29,161 bases of DNA from Smittium mucronatum (lineage: Eukaryota > Kickxellomycota > Harpellomycetes > Harpellales > Legeriomycetaceae). Below are positions 1 to 11,326 of the stretch, one piece after another. Both the position numbers and the translations under genes were made by a program. Numbering within the stretch: the stretch's first letter is position 1; the number at the start of each line of letters is the position of its first letter. The DNA lies in the NCBI GenBank assembly GCA_001953115.1, contig LSSL01007496.1, positions 1-29,161 on the forward strand, read 5' to 3'. Under the pieces are notes generated by a model. That model did not search any database, was not told where the DNA came from, and saw nothing but the letters and a program-made list of their open reading frames with translations.

Positions 1-2318
1 AGGTTTGTTTGTTTTTTGATTATTAATCGTTTATAATATATAATTATAAATTATTATTATCCTCTTATAACAAATTATAATATCATAGGCTCTTTAGCTA
101 AAAATTTTAAACATAAAAAGATCTAATATTATAGTTTGTTTAAAATTAGTTAATAATAACGTGAATTTTATTCTAAGAAGCATAGAACAAATATGTTGAG
201 ATATCAATAAAAATTAAGTATAAACTTAATTGAATAAAGATAAAAGTGAAGCTTAAGCCATTCAAATAGCCAAATATTCAATTTTATTTTATCAAATAAT
301 AACAATATTCACTATAATTTATGAAAAAAATTCTGAACCTTTTAGAGCTCTGGAAAAATAAAATTAGCACTGATTTAGACTCCTATAAGAGATATAGGTT
401 AGATTCCAGAAAAATATTTAGCCTTACAAGTACCAAAGGACAATAGGGATATAAAATTATATTTAAATATGATTCAATTAAATCTCTCATTTTAAAATTT
501 TCATTCTTGATATGTCCGCTTTATATTCAAATACTGTGATTCTGATACAAAACCTGTTAAAAAACAGATTTTCTGCCCGATTCTTTTTGAAACCCACTAA
601 ATTTTATTATTTTTTGCTAAATTCATATTCCAACTTTATTTTAGTAATATAAACGTAAAATAATCCGCAAAAATCAAAATACAATAATATTGTTAAAATT
701 TTCTGATTTAATAAAATTGGGATTTTTTGGAAAAAGATTTTTGAAATACCGAAAAACAACTTGAAATGTACACAAAATCGAATAAAACTTGATTAGGTTT
801 TTTAAAGCATCTTATAAATTAAATAACCGACTTTCAAGCGATTTATTATGCTTTCTTCCCCTCATCCAAAATTTTGCCCTTATAAATCGCTATTATCTCC
901 TCAATAAAATGTCAATATAAAGAGCCAAAAGCTATAATTTAAACTAAACCATCCCAGTAGACAAATCCCAGATTTTATATTTTACGTGCTATTAAAAAAA
1001 TACTTTTTTTGTGATTTTATTTTAGCCAATTCTATTTGTCTAAAAAAATCATCCTTAATTTTCATTCTATAAATGACAATATTTTGATAATTTGGTCACT
1101 TTTGCAAATATTTCCAAAAACCTGACCATTTTTGCAATTTTCTCCTATTTTTATAACGTAATAATACTAAAAATAAATAAACCAAAAGATCTGAAAATCA
1201 CTAAAAATATTTGCTTATAATTACTTTGATATACTAATTTAATGTGTTTGTTTACGTTTTTCATCTAAAAATTATTGATGATTTTATTTATCTGGTTTTT
1301 TGTTTTTATAATTTTTTAAAGGTTTTTATTTTTTAAAAAATGATAATTTGATGGTTATATAGCTTTTCTGGCTTCAAAGATAAACTTATAACATCAAATT
1401 AAAATTCTCTGTATAATTTATAAGCATTTTGTGAAATTTTTTTATTCAAAGATACCCTTTATTTATCTTTTTATTGACACCTTATAATCTTTATCGAGTA
1501 TCTTTACATCATAATTACCTGATTTTTGAAAAAAAAACACCTTATTCTTATGATGAAATACAAGAAAAAAAAATATAGTAATATAAACAAAAAATAAAAT
1601 GTCTATTTTATCTTATTTTGAGATCTAAATAACTTCATTTCATGATATTTAAATGATAATTTAACTTATAATAGAATTTTTTTAACTATATAGCTCTTTG
1701 ATACTATGTTTTAAAATCATTAAATACCCAAAACCTAAAACTCATAAAGCCTAATAAATTAAATTTTATTTCTGAAAAAGACTGAAATTATATTCATAAA
1801 ACCGAATTCTAATAATCTTCCACCCTCTAATCAAAACTTATTTGAAAAATAAGATTTTTATGGTTTTAATTGTAAACTTCTAGAATTTTCAATTAAAAAG
1901 ATAAAATCAGCAGATATTATTTGGCTAGCTATTAAAAAATGAAAAGAATTATCTTGTTGATACCTAAGTATTTTGATAAAAAATTAATAAATCGATTCAA
2001 AATTGATAAAGAATGTCATTAACTGGATAAAAAAATGAACTATTTGATAAAGTTAATCCTTTATTTATATAATTTGAAATTTTTATTTTCTCTTTTTCAT
2101 GATTTTAAATAAAAGAAATTCATTGGATCTTATGGGAAATAAAAAGGGTTGAATCATACATAAGATTAAATAAAACTTAAAAAGTTTCGAAAATAAATTG
2201 CGAAATAATCAAAATATTTCCTTTTTAGTATTTAAATACCCAGGTTTGTATATATAATTTAAATCTTTATCAAAATTACAGTAGATTATTATTTTCGTAT
2301 TCAGATGATTAATTTTAT

Positions 2319-2339
2319 ATTATTATTATTATTATTATT
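2319..2339. repeat. (ATT)7 microsatellite
   Basis: Seven uninterrupted copies of ATT in otherwise irregular AT-rich sequence. Confidence 0.95.
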
Positions 2340-3651
2340 GTATTTTTTATCAGAAAGATTTTAACCGATATTTTTTTATTCAAATTAAAATTCGTTTATT
2401 TTCTCGATTCCTAATAGCCAATATTCATTAAAATCACTATTGAGTCCATATATAGCTATTTAAACATTTGGTATTAAATAAATTCCCATTCAAAGTCATT
2501 TCCTTTAATTAAATTATTTAATGATAAAACGAATCGATTTATGGATAAACATCAATAAGATTTCTCTAAAATAAAAAAAGAAATAGCATATAAATATTTT
2601 TTGATATTTCCCATATAATATATATTTTAAAAATACATAAATTAAAATATGTCAATAATTTCTGAATAAAATAACATTAAACATACTATTTTATGCGGGT
2701 TTTCAAATTTAAAATCTTACATTAAATTAATTATAGAAATTGTCGTAATACACTATTTTTCATTATTAATCACTCGAAAAAAACGTATTTTACAGCTATT
2801 ATGAATTTATTGGTCTAAAAAAATCTTTCTTCAACTTAATTCATTACTAGATATTAATTTTTAAAAAAAAATTATTTATTAATTTCTGATTCCATTTCGG
2901 AAAAAATGAGTATTAAAATCAAAAAATTTCTTCCATCAATTCCCCATAGTTTTTAATAAAAATCTATGAATTATGAAAAACTCAATTTTTATGGAACAAT
3001 ACACTTTTTATGAAACTGATGCTTATTTTTAAATTAAAATGGAAAAAGAAATTTTATTAGACAAAATATTTTTAATTCAACCAAGAAGACTTAATGGCCA
3101 ATAAGATTAAATAATCTCATTAAAACGATCCTTTTTTGGCTTTTTAATTGTTAGTATTCTTAATCTTGTAATCATTGAAAGCTATAATTTACCCTAATTT
3201 TATTTAGTTAAAATTAAAATTTATATTTTAGAAGCTACTTGATTTTAATTTTCAAATTTTTTTATATATTCAAAGTACAATGAAGCTTTTAAGGTAAAAT
3301 ATTAAGGATAAATCAATAAAAACAAATTTTATCTGAAAAAAGTCTTGCGAAGTTACTTGAGGGAGGATTTGAGGTGGTTCTGAGTCCACTTCATCTTCAA
3401 AAAAAAGTATAAAGCTGCAATTAACTACTTTTTATTTAACGATTTTAGGATTAACAGCACAAAAATGTTTCTTTTTTCTTTTTTGATTAAAAAATAAATA
3501 AGAAGAGTTCTTTATAATTAGATTAATGCATACAATTATCTAATCGAGAACGAGAATGAAATGAATAGAAGCTCAATATATACTATGACCCTGAAAGGGC
3601 TAAATATATAAACTGCTAAAGAGCTAAATGGTGGATTTTATTAAAATATTC

Positions 3652-3667
3652 AAACCCTTTAGGGTTT
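3652..3667. repeat. AAACCCT-TT-AGGGTTT palindrome
   Basis: Two perfect 7-base arms (AAACCCT and AGGGTTT) are separated by TT. The right arm resembles plant-type telomere repeat sequence, but there is only one unit. A nearby GAAAGGGCTAA (3593-3603) differs by one base from the repeat termini seen at 23.7-26.6 kb, so this may be a degraded end of the same short-element family. Confidence 0.6.
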
Positions 3668-6600
3668 AAAAAAACTAAAAGTGAAAACTTACGCATTCGA
3701 TTTGATATTAAGTTACAGAGAATGATAATTCGCTAAAAAAACTGGGCTGAAAATTTTCGAAAATTTAGATAAAAAGAACTATATAAATAAAAAAATATAT
3801 CTTATTGCTAAAAATTACTAATCATAATTGGTTTAAAAAAAATAATAGTATCTGTTTTGTCTAATTTATAATTAATTTCCTAATCCATATAGTTTTATCA
3901 AAATAACTACTTCAATTATTGAATAAGTGAATATTTTTCATTTTTTTTTGCATAAGCTTTGTATCTGTTATAACATTTCATTCCTATGTTTGAAAAATAT
4001 AAACCCTAAATTTAATATATAAACGTTCTTTAATTTTATGGGCAAAAATATACATTAATTTGACTTTATTTGTTTAATTAGTCAAAAATAAAATTTAGTC
4101 CCAAACTTTTTCGATTTAACTCCAAAATGTTAATTTTTTTAGAATATTTAATTCATTACTAAAATTTCTTTATTTTATCAAAATAAAAATATATAATAGG
4201 CTAATTATTTAAAAATTAATAAAAAAATCTCTTGAAAACAAATAAAGAACACTTTTTCTATTTATTTATTCTTTTAAAAGGATATTAGATTCGATTTGTT
4301 TTAATAAAAATGATTATAGGTCAATTATTTAGGTCAATATTATAGATCAAATTTTAAATGGGTTTATTTTACTTTATTACTTTTTGTTGAAATATAAAAT
4401 AATTACAATTTTTTTAATTTTTTTTTTAATAATAATAACCATAAACATAAAAGAATGGGATTGTAAAACAAAATCGCAACTATTTATCTAATAAATAGGC
4501 TATTTTATTGGCCATTAGCTAATCATTTTATAGAGATTAAATATTTTTCTACATCATTTAATTTTTTTTTTAAATCTATTAGAATATTATAATTAAAATT
4601 AATAATAATTTAAATATCACTGATTTAAATAGAGTTTTATAAAGCGCTTTTTACCTTCTATCATGCAAAGATGGGCTTGATATATGCTTCAGGTTCATAA
4701 TCTTTGTGTTTTTCTTTTTTCTTTTGCAGTAATACTTTTTTAAATTGATGGCTTTTGTATTCTGAAGTTTATAGATTATTATTTTTTATTTTAGTTGTCC
4801 TAAATATCTTATTTGATTAATTTTGGATAACTTATCTGCACAAATTACATCAATCCTAAATTATTTCATTTGATTTTTTTTCTATTTGATTATTTTTTTT
4901 AGATATCTTTCCTATATTTTTCAGTATGAAATGTAATAATTAAAAATATTACTACAATAAATTCTAAAAAATTGCGTGCCACTATATGTGACTTTTTTTA
5001 TCAATTCCCTAAAACTACCATCTTTGATCCAGTTTTTCAACCAAATAAATATACTAATTATAGTCTAATTTCATCTTAGGCATTGCAACTTCTTTTTTTT
5101 TTCCAACAAATTGTGTTCTCTTGGTTATAGTTTGAATCCTTGGGCAGTTATAATTTGAAACTACATTAACTGATTTTAAATCAAATCATTTAGTTGTAGA
5201 TAAACCTTCTGTAGATAAAAAACATTTTAATTCATAGATTTGAAGATTATAATTATTCGAAAATTTAGGTATCTTTTTTTATGTAGTTTTGACCGTTCTG
5301 CGTGCTTATTATTATTATTTTTAAAATAAATCGTGACAGCAACAGAACTGAAAAATATATAAAAAGATTTTTTGTGTTATTATGACTTTAAATATGATAT
5401 TAGCAAAGATAAAGCCTTAAAAGCTAAACACTTAGCAGGATTTTTATCGATTTTCCCTTGATAAATTACAAATTTCCAACAATGATGCGATTGGGAATAA
5501 AGAATCCAAAATTTAAAACCTCTTTTATGGGTTTTAAATGATATTTAATGCTTTATCAAGCTTATTCCTACAATTTTTATCATCGATTCATCAACAGCAC
5601 TAATCTATATAGATCATAATTTTTTTTTTTGAAGGTTTTATATAATTTACTTGAAAAAAATAATTTTTCTTAAGGGATGAGATTTTAAGAATTTTTTTAA
5701 TTTTCATCCTAAAAACATATATTTTATAAAATATAATTACATTTTTGGAGCTCATAATATCCGAAATAAAATGATCAAGAAATTTTGTATCTACACTCTA
5801 ATAACCCCTATAAGATGGTTTTTTTTAATCTCAACCAAAAAATTTGTAGATAAAAATATCTTCAACTCTTCAAAAAAAAATTGAAATTTATTTTAATTTA
5901 ATTTTAAATTGGCATAATTATTAGAAAGATTTAAAATGTTATCAAAAACTTTATCTTTAAAAAACGCATTAAATTTTTTATATGGCAAAATATCTATGAA
6001 TTTTTTTTTTTTGGTAGAATAGTATCTCCTTCAAAGGGGAATATATTTTCTTCAATATTTATAGTTTTTCTTGATTCTATAACAGAAATATAAAAAATTT
6101 AGCTTTATTATTGGCAATATATGCTATTTTCTGAAGCATTAAAAAAAGATTCATCGAATGAGTCTCCAATAAGAATTTTAGAGTTAGAAATAAACTTTTT
6201 TATAGGTTTGATTGATTGATAAGAGATTAAATTATCAAAATTAATAACTTTAACTCATTACAATATTGAAATGAAAACATTTCTGATACAATTAAATTTT
6301 TTTTTTTAGATATACTGTTTAAATAATATTTAAACATAAATTGATGATAAAAATAGTTAGCATAATTAAGATGTATTTAATAAAATTATTAATCTTATTT
6401 TTAAACATAATGTATTTATAACTCATAAATATAAATAATATAAAGTATAAAGAATCCGTTAAAAAGTTATATATTTTTTCAAAAAAAACAGTATTTAAAA
6501 TAAAAAAATGTTTATTTTCATATATATATATAATATCGAAAAATTCTGATGCTAATGAAAAAAAGCTCAGTGAATTTTTTATTGTTTTATGGTAATATAT

Positions 6601-7168
6601 ATATTGGTTTTGGGAAGATTGATTCTTTTAATAAGACCTTTATTTAATTTATTTTTTTTATATAACATTTTTAAAAATAAAAAACTCAAAATCATGCAAA
6701 TTTTTTATTGAATACGTACTTATTTTGAACATGGGGAGCGAAATTCCTTAAAACTGGATTTAAAAAATGTAAAAAAACTGTGCGCTATTAGGATAAAATC
6801 CCAAAATTAGAAATTACATTTTTTTACGATAATATGGATTAATTTTGGGCACTAAGCAAAAGGATTCTTGAAACTAGATGTAAAATATTGATAATTTTTA
6901 TAATATTGGGAAAAAATAACGATCTTACAAATCCATTTTTTTATAGTAACATGGCCAAATTTTGGAAAGTAAGTAGCATATGTGTTGAACCTGTATGAAG
7001 ATTTTTACTATAGCTGTATGCTATTGGGAGATGATTTCTTCTTTTGGAATATCCCTTTTTTATTAAATAATATTAGCTTTTGGAAAATATGTACCAGATA
7101 ATTTAAATAAACCAAATATCCTAAATTTTAGTTTATTTTTTTGTAATTTTTGCCCTAAAAAACATGAA

Positions 7169-7188
7169 GATTTGATTTGATTTGATTT
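7169..7188. repeat. (GATTT)4 microsatellite
   Basis: Four uninterrupted copies of GATTT, the first of three unrelated short tandem arrays within about 170 bases. Confidence 0.95.
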
Positions 7189-7208
7189 CAAAAAAATATA
7201 TTATTCAA

Positions 7209-7232
7209 TTATTGTTATTGTTATTGTTATTT
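7209..7232. repeat. (TTATTG)n microsatellite
   Basis: Three exact copies of TTATTG followed by a TTATTT variant. Confidence 0.9.
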
Positions 7233-7317
7233 TCATTTATTTATATATATTTTGCATATTGATTTACTGCTTCAATTAACCTAATTTAAGAACCATATTA
7301 TACCTTTTTTTTATCTT

Positions 7318-7340
7318 ATCACATCACATCACATCACATC
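7318..7340. repeat. (ACATC)4 microsatellite
   Basis: Four exact copies of ACATC preceded by a partial copy, about 250 bases outside the 3' end of the DIRS-type relic. Confidence 0.95.
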
Positions 7341-7589
7341 AAATTTTATGTATTTTTTCTTCATATTTCAAAATATTAATATATTACCGAGTAAAATTAT
7401 TGTTGAATAAAGCATTTACTGGAATACTTTCTTATATCTCTCCTATTATAGTGGTTTTTTGGATTAAAAAATAAGGTATGGATATTGAAATTAATATTTT
7501 TACTGTTTAGTTCAAATTAAATATATTACTCACAATAAATGTTATTTTAATATTAATTGAACTTTTTGAGCTTGATTAATATTGTACCA

Positions 7590-7606
7590 TTCTCCAGAGA
7601 GGAGAA
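7590..7606. other. Hairpin at the element's 3' side
   Basis: TTCTCC (7590-7595) and GGAGAA (7601-7606) form a perfect 6-bp stem around AGAGA, starting nine bases past the recombinase stop codon at 7615-7617. It may be part of the element's 3' end or termination signal. This is inference from position only. Confidence 0.4.
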
Positions 7607-7614
7607 ACATTAAG

Positions 7615-8500
7615 TTAATCCAGAGTTAAAACCGACTCAGTAATATTATCTTATTAATTCTGGATATACGATAATATCAGTTAAAAATATTTTAGCTTGA
7701 CCAGAAGGTATGAGAAAAAATCCTGTCTGCAGTTATGCCTGATCTGCTGCTAAATTGACCCCAATAGCACTTAACTTAGATGTTTGCCAGTTATATAGCC
7801 TTAAAATAAAAATTGATAATTTTTAGGTATATCTAGTTATATTTTCAACTGATAGTAGTTTAAAATATCCTTTATTTACTTAAAAGTCTGTTGAAACATA
7901 TACTATCGAAGTTTAAATACGTTTTCATACAAGTAATACTGGATACTCTGATATTAGTTGCCTGATAAGCTATTAATGGACCCGAAATTTGGACACTGTG
8001 ACCTCCTATGATAAAGGAGCTTTATATATGTTTCTCTTTCCGTTTTAATTTTGGTGAAAAAATAACCGAGTTAGTTTATTATGTCCATTTTAGTGTGCTC
8101 ATTTTCTATTATATGAATATCACTTATCCTTAAAATCTCTATAATGGAAAATAACCAGCGAATTTTTGAAGTATATTTATAGATTCTGCATTAATCGTTG
8201 GGGCCCCAAGATATTATCCTTTATAACACTGATAATATATTCATAGAGTCCTTATCATAAGAAACCAACTATATCTTGTCAGAAAATCTAAAAAAACTCA
8301 GTAAGAATCCGGTTATTAGATATTTAATGTGGCCCCTCAATAAGATTTAATATATCTGATTTGTATGATCTTATTTTACTGGATTTTCATTGCTAATTTG
8401 TCGATTCTTCAACTAAAAAAACTACAAAATCAATATTGGAGATAGCATCGAATCTTTTCTTTACTATTTTCCAATTTAAAAATGTTTTAAGAATTGGCTC
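7615..8500 (-). pseudogene. Tyrosine recombinase (YR) relic of DIRS-type element
   Basis: The intact protein would be the lambda-integrase-like recombinase that inserts the circular cDNA of DIRS-type elements. The N-terminal core-binding domain is readable at about 8420-8490 (FLNWKIVKKRFDAISNIDF, then VVFLVEEST and, after two stops, SYKSDILNLIEG). The catalytic domain begins around 8140-8100 with LRISDIHIIENE, where families typically show LRPSD containing the first catalytic Arg. A CPN-like block follows near 7985. The segment matching the H-x-x-R box reads SAIGVNLAADQA (about 7740-7775), so both catalytic residues appear replaced. The end reads YYRISRINK, with the possible nucleophile Tyr, then NITESVLTLD and a TAA stop at 7615-7617. 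Several frameshifts and at least six stops interrupt it. Alignment was done by eye; N-terminal and C-terminal matches are the strongest parts. Confidence 0.7.
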
Positions 8501-8559
8501 TTATCTTTATTATATTTTGATTCTTATATTTTTTTTTGAAAAGAACTTCCCTTTCATAT

Positions 8560-9490
8560 GAGTTGAGGCCCTTAGCCTTGATGGTGAGCCACTTATATTT
8601 CATGATTTGAGCCCCCAAGACTCTCTCTTATTTAGTGGATATTTTTCGCTTTTCGGGCCTGGTATTATTGCTAAAGAAGGTATATCTCCTGGAGTGTCTA
8701 CATAAAATCTGGTTAAATTCTGATACCATATCTCTTATTCCGATGATGAGGATACAGAGTTATTTTAAGTATTTCTCGAGAAACATTTTTATGGCCTGTA
8801 AAATTAAATTCTTAGGGGGACATCGATATGGGGTTTTCAGCTCTTTCTAACTGTGTAATAGCGCATTTTGGGCTACTGAATAGTGATCCTTCTACGAACA
8901 GTAGTATTCTGAGACCTTTTTATTGACTTTGTTGCAAATAAGTCGACTTCGTGCATTCAATATTAACTCTTAATGTTTTCTAATACTTCCTTGGGTAGAT
9001 ACAACTATATCTAAGCAGTTAGTCTGCTTGGTTCGTCAGCCAACTTTGTTTATGTTGGCACGTATGAAATCATTGCACTGGCATTGATATTCAAAAAATC
9101 AATCCATAAACGTTCTGAAATTTTCAGCAAGTTCATTTATGTCACTCCACCAAACTTCTTCACTTAAGACGCTGTTATAGTATTGTCTGATTATATCAAT
9201 AAAAATCGACCCACCAAAAGTGTTAAGCGTGATTCTCCTAATACCGCCGAAAATCCTTTTTAGCCGATTTTAAGATATCTGTCTCGTCAATTGCATCTGC
9301 TAGAGTAAGAATCTGGAATAATAAATATTGTCCAGACCAAATTGCTTGAGTTGGTGAAGGCCTCTATCTCATGCGTTTCCGGAAGAAAACATTTCCAGCC
9401 CCATTATTTGAACTGGTCTCTCCAAAATTCTAAGTTCATTTGTGAATTTGACTATGTCTCTATCCTTGAAGGCTGTTATTTTAAAAAATT
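8560..9490 (-). pseudogene. RNase H domain and linker relic of DIRS-type element
   Basis: This continues the reverse transcriptase polyprotein. Readable blocks, in order: a connection segment KITAFKDRDIVKFTNELRIL (about 9400-9490), a TD dipeptide near 9274-9282 at the position of the TDAS-x-x-GWG catalytic motif, EEVWWSDINELAENF (about 9118-9163) matching the W-S-x-x-E-x-x-x-x-I-N-x-LE strand, and ANINKVG (about 9038-9060) matching the A-x-x-Y-I-N-K-x-GG motif that follows TDN. Beyond it come PPKNLILQAIKMFLEK (about 8771-8819) and PGDIPSLAIIPGPKSEKYPL (about 8633-8692). These correspond to the proline-rich linker between RH and YR in DIRS/Ngaro proteins. The frame changes several times. No methyltransferase domain, as found in some DIRS elements, is apparent between RH and YR. 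Confidence 0.7.
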
Positions 9491-10620
9491 TAAAGAGTAA
9501 CTCTTCAGTTATATGAACCTCTTTAACACGAGCCTTTTGGGAGGAATGGATACAGACAGCTTAATCTTACCTATAAAAGTCGCTAGTCTTAAAATTTCTC
9601 TCAATTCAGAGTTGATCAGATTTTGGGCTTCTCTTGGAAATTCTCCAACCTTAGATGAGGCGAACTTGAAAAACTTCATCTAGTTTCTATTATCTTTACC
9701 AAAAATTTTAAATTTTTTTTTATTATAGTGAGAAACTCTCCAGTTTTATTATAAATCCTATTTCTGTCGATTTTGAATAAAGAAATTCCGTGTTCCGTAT
9801 GCAATCCTCTCTTTTATTTCCTACTATGAATATGTTTAATAATAATTTCACTATTCGTAAGCCCTGAAATCTTGCACAGGTTAGTTCCGGGATTATGACG
9901 TTTTTAAAGACTCGTGTGCTTAGAGATAGCCCGAATGGTGGATGTTGAGATAGAAAAATTTCCCCCTATAGAAGAATCTTGTTAATTTCCTGCATGGCCT
10001 TTGTATCAATATTTTTAGAAAGCATTTACTGGGTCTAGAAATCCCATTTAACCCTTTCTTTTAAATAGAAGTTAGATCGAGGATATGGACTCTATCTTGA
10101 ATATCCTATCCTCAAAGTATGAGTTCAGATTTATTAGATCTAAAATCAGCCGCAGTATATTCTTCTCCTTCCGAATCTCGAAGGGATAGCTGCAATATTT
10201 TTTTGAACCATTTATTGCCTCTTATTTTTTTCTCTTTGTTACGAGTGATGTTAAATAGTCTGCAATTAACTTGTGTTTTTCCTTTGAAAATTTCATCTTG
10301 TATCTATGAGGGTGCGATGTAAAAGGAGAGTTAGTAATAGTTGAATGATTTCACTATCTTCAGGATGAATTTTGAGAGATAAATTCGGAATAGAGAAATT
10401 TTTGGTTAGCTCTAGAGCTGGTGTGTGGTAATTATAATACATCCGATTTCTCATTTTTGAGCGATATTGATTTTGCCCGGAGGGTATCTTGAAACTCTTA
10501 TACACGAAATTTTCGATCAGATTTTTGTCTTTTAAATTTATCCATACCTTGCAAAAAATATAAAGGCTCGTCTTATTTGAAAAAAATCTTGGTAATCTAT
10601 TTAGGAACCAATTTTTTGTT
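9491..10620 (-). pseudogene. Reverse transcriptase relic of DIRS-type element
   Basis: The intact domain would copy element RNA into cDNA. Blocks visible in order on the minus strand: CKVWINLKDKNLIENFVYK (about 10500-10550), the DIRS-type region before the fingers; a 70-codon frame at 10293-10505; then, one frame over, HPHRYKMKFSKEKHKL, YPFEIRKEKN and RLILDLINLNSYFEDRIFK (about 10091-10320), the RT fingers. Palm motif A reads FLDPVNAF (about 10019-10042) for the usual D-L-K-D-A-F. RFFYRGKFF and PPFGLSLSTRVF (about 9906-9979) give motif B. The motif C strand reads GLRIVKLLLNIFIVGN (about 9817-9864), so the expected catalytic DD pair is gone. The thumb reads REAQNLINSELREILRLATF and IGKIKLS (about 9555-9640). 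Stops and frameshifts lie throughout. Motif order, spacing and the thumb signature leave little doubt about RT identity; assignment to DIRS over other RTs rests on the thumb and the downstream recombinase. Confidence 0.85.
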
Positions 10621-10638
10621 TATTCCTCAAAAATCCTT

Positions 10639-11326
10639 TTACTTTTTATTTATCGAGGGGTGGGATTTTCTGAAATTATTTATCGAAGTTGGATTTTTTG
10701 AACCGTGGAAGGAACGGAGTTTGAGGCACTCTTCTGGTGAAATGGAAGAGCTTCTGTAAACTGATCTTCTAGTATTTTTTTTTATCCTCTTAGCAGATAA
10801 AAAGTCTAACAATCTATTCAATTTATTCTGATAAATTGATGGTTTCTTGTACTTTTTAGAAACTGGGGAGCTTTGAAAGGTAGATATATTGTTTTGAAAA
10901 GGTTATCCATTTTTCCTTGAGTTATTCTCGGATATAGATGTAAAATTAGAACTCTCATAAATTAATTGAGTTCTAAAGCTTCATCATGGTACTGTTTGGC
11001 TCTCAAACTACTCCTGATTCTGTTATAAAAGAAAAGCTCAATGGGTCTAATCATATTTGAAGTTCTGATTGAATTAAATAAAGATGCTAATCGATTATTT
11101 TGAAAGATTTGGTAGCGTTGAAATTCAATTTTGGTGATAAATAGTTTACAACCTAGACCTTCGGAAAGGAATATATAATATACTTCCGTTACTTATCTTT
11201 AGGTGGACTTATGAGAAAATCATATTAGATTATTTTCACCATCTCTAAAAGCTCTGAATACACCTCAGATTCAATTTATGATAATTTGGTTTTAATTTAA
11301 AGATATTAAAAATTGGCTTCAGACAT
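10639..11326 (-). pseudogene. Gag-like N-terminal relic of DIRS-type element
   Basis: Upstream of the RT the minus strand keeps long, partly open frames. A candidate start ATG lies at 11324-11326 (MSEANF, then a stop). A stop-free stretch runs from about 11190 to 10962 and includes NNRLASLFNSIRTSNMI and a basic RIRSSLRAKQYHDEALEL. A second frame (about 10980 to 10639, with one stop at 10903-10905) is rich in Ser, Asn, Lys and Arg, with KKYKKPSIYQNKLNRLLDFL and SAKRIKKNTRRSVYRSS. Gag-like proteins of DIRS-type elements are poorly conserved. The assignment therefore rests on position before RT, composition and raised GC, not on a diagnostic motif, and the start codon is a guess. No zinc knuckle was seen. 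Confidence 0.55.

Larger units (their letters stand above)
1..7560. other. AT-rich gene-free region
   Basis: No open frame here is long enough to stand out from chance; the first 8.6 kb has no start-to-stop frame of 60 codons on either strand. The DNA is dominated by A/T homopolymer runs. It contains an (ATT)7 run, a short (TA) run near 6520-6532, three pentamer/hexamer microsatellites between 7169 and 7340, a small hairpin (8-bp arms 3370-3377 and 3386-3393) and a GGGTTT palindrome near 3652. I see no tRNA or recognisable gene relic. Confidence 0.7.
7590..11326 (-). mobile_element. Decayed DIRS-type (YR) retrotransposon
   Basis: Read on the minus strand across many frameshifts and stops, this segment gives, in order, a Gag-like serine/lysine-rich region, a reverse transcriptase with fingers, PFGL and thumb signatures, an RNase H with the INKVG region, a linker ending in PL(N)..SWGL, and a tyrosine recombinase. 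That domain order (RT, then RH, then YR, with no aspartic protease or DDE integrase) defines the DIRS order of retrotransposons (DIRS, PAT, Ngaro groups). The RT also has the DIRS-like 'ATFIGK' motif, corresponding to 'ASLIGKL' of the family. Base composition is visibly less AT-rich than the flanks. The recognisable part is about 3.7 kb; intact relatives are usually somewhat longer, with inverted or split direct terminal repeats, which I could not find. Limits are the putative Gag ATG and a small hairpin just past the YR stop; true ends may lie outside. It cannot be autonomous: every domain is interrupted. Confidence 0.85.

Noticed and set aside
3652..3667. Telomere repeat suggested by AGGGTTT
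   Set aside because: A single unit in a palindrome with no tandem array; not a telomere.
5130..5150. GTTTGAATCC resembling a tRNA T-arm
   Set aside because: No pairing T stem, D-arm or acceptor stem around it.
8635..8850. 71-codon plus-strand frame
   Set aside because: Opposite strand of the linker region of the DIRS-type relic; the minus-strand reading explains the sequence. The plus-strand frames at 10119 and 10577 are rejected for the same reason.
10048..10058. Exact TTAACCCTTTC inside the reverse transcriptase relic
   Set aside because: The RT reading continues through it without a gap, so it is probably a chance match and not an inserted element end.
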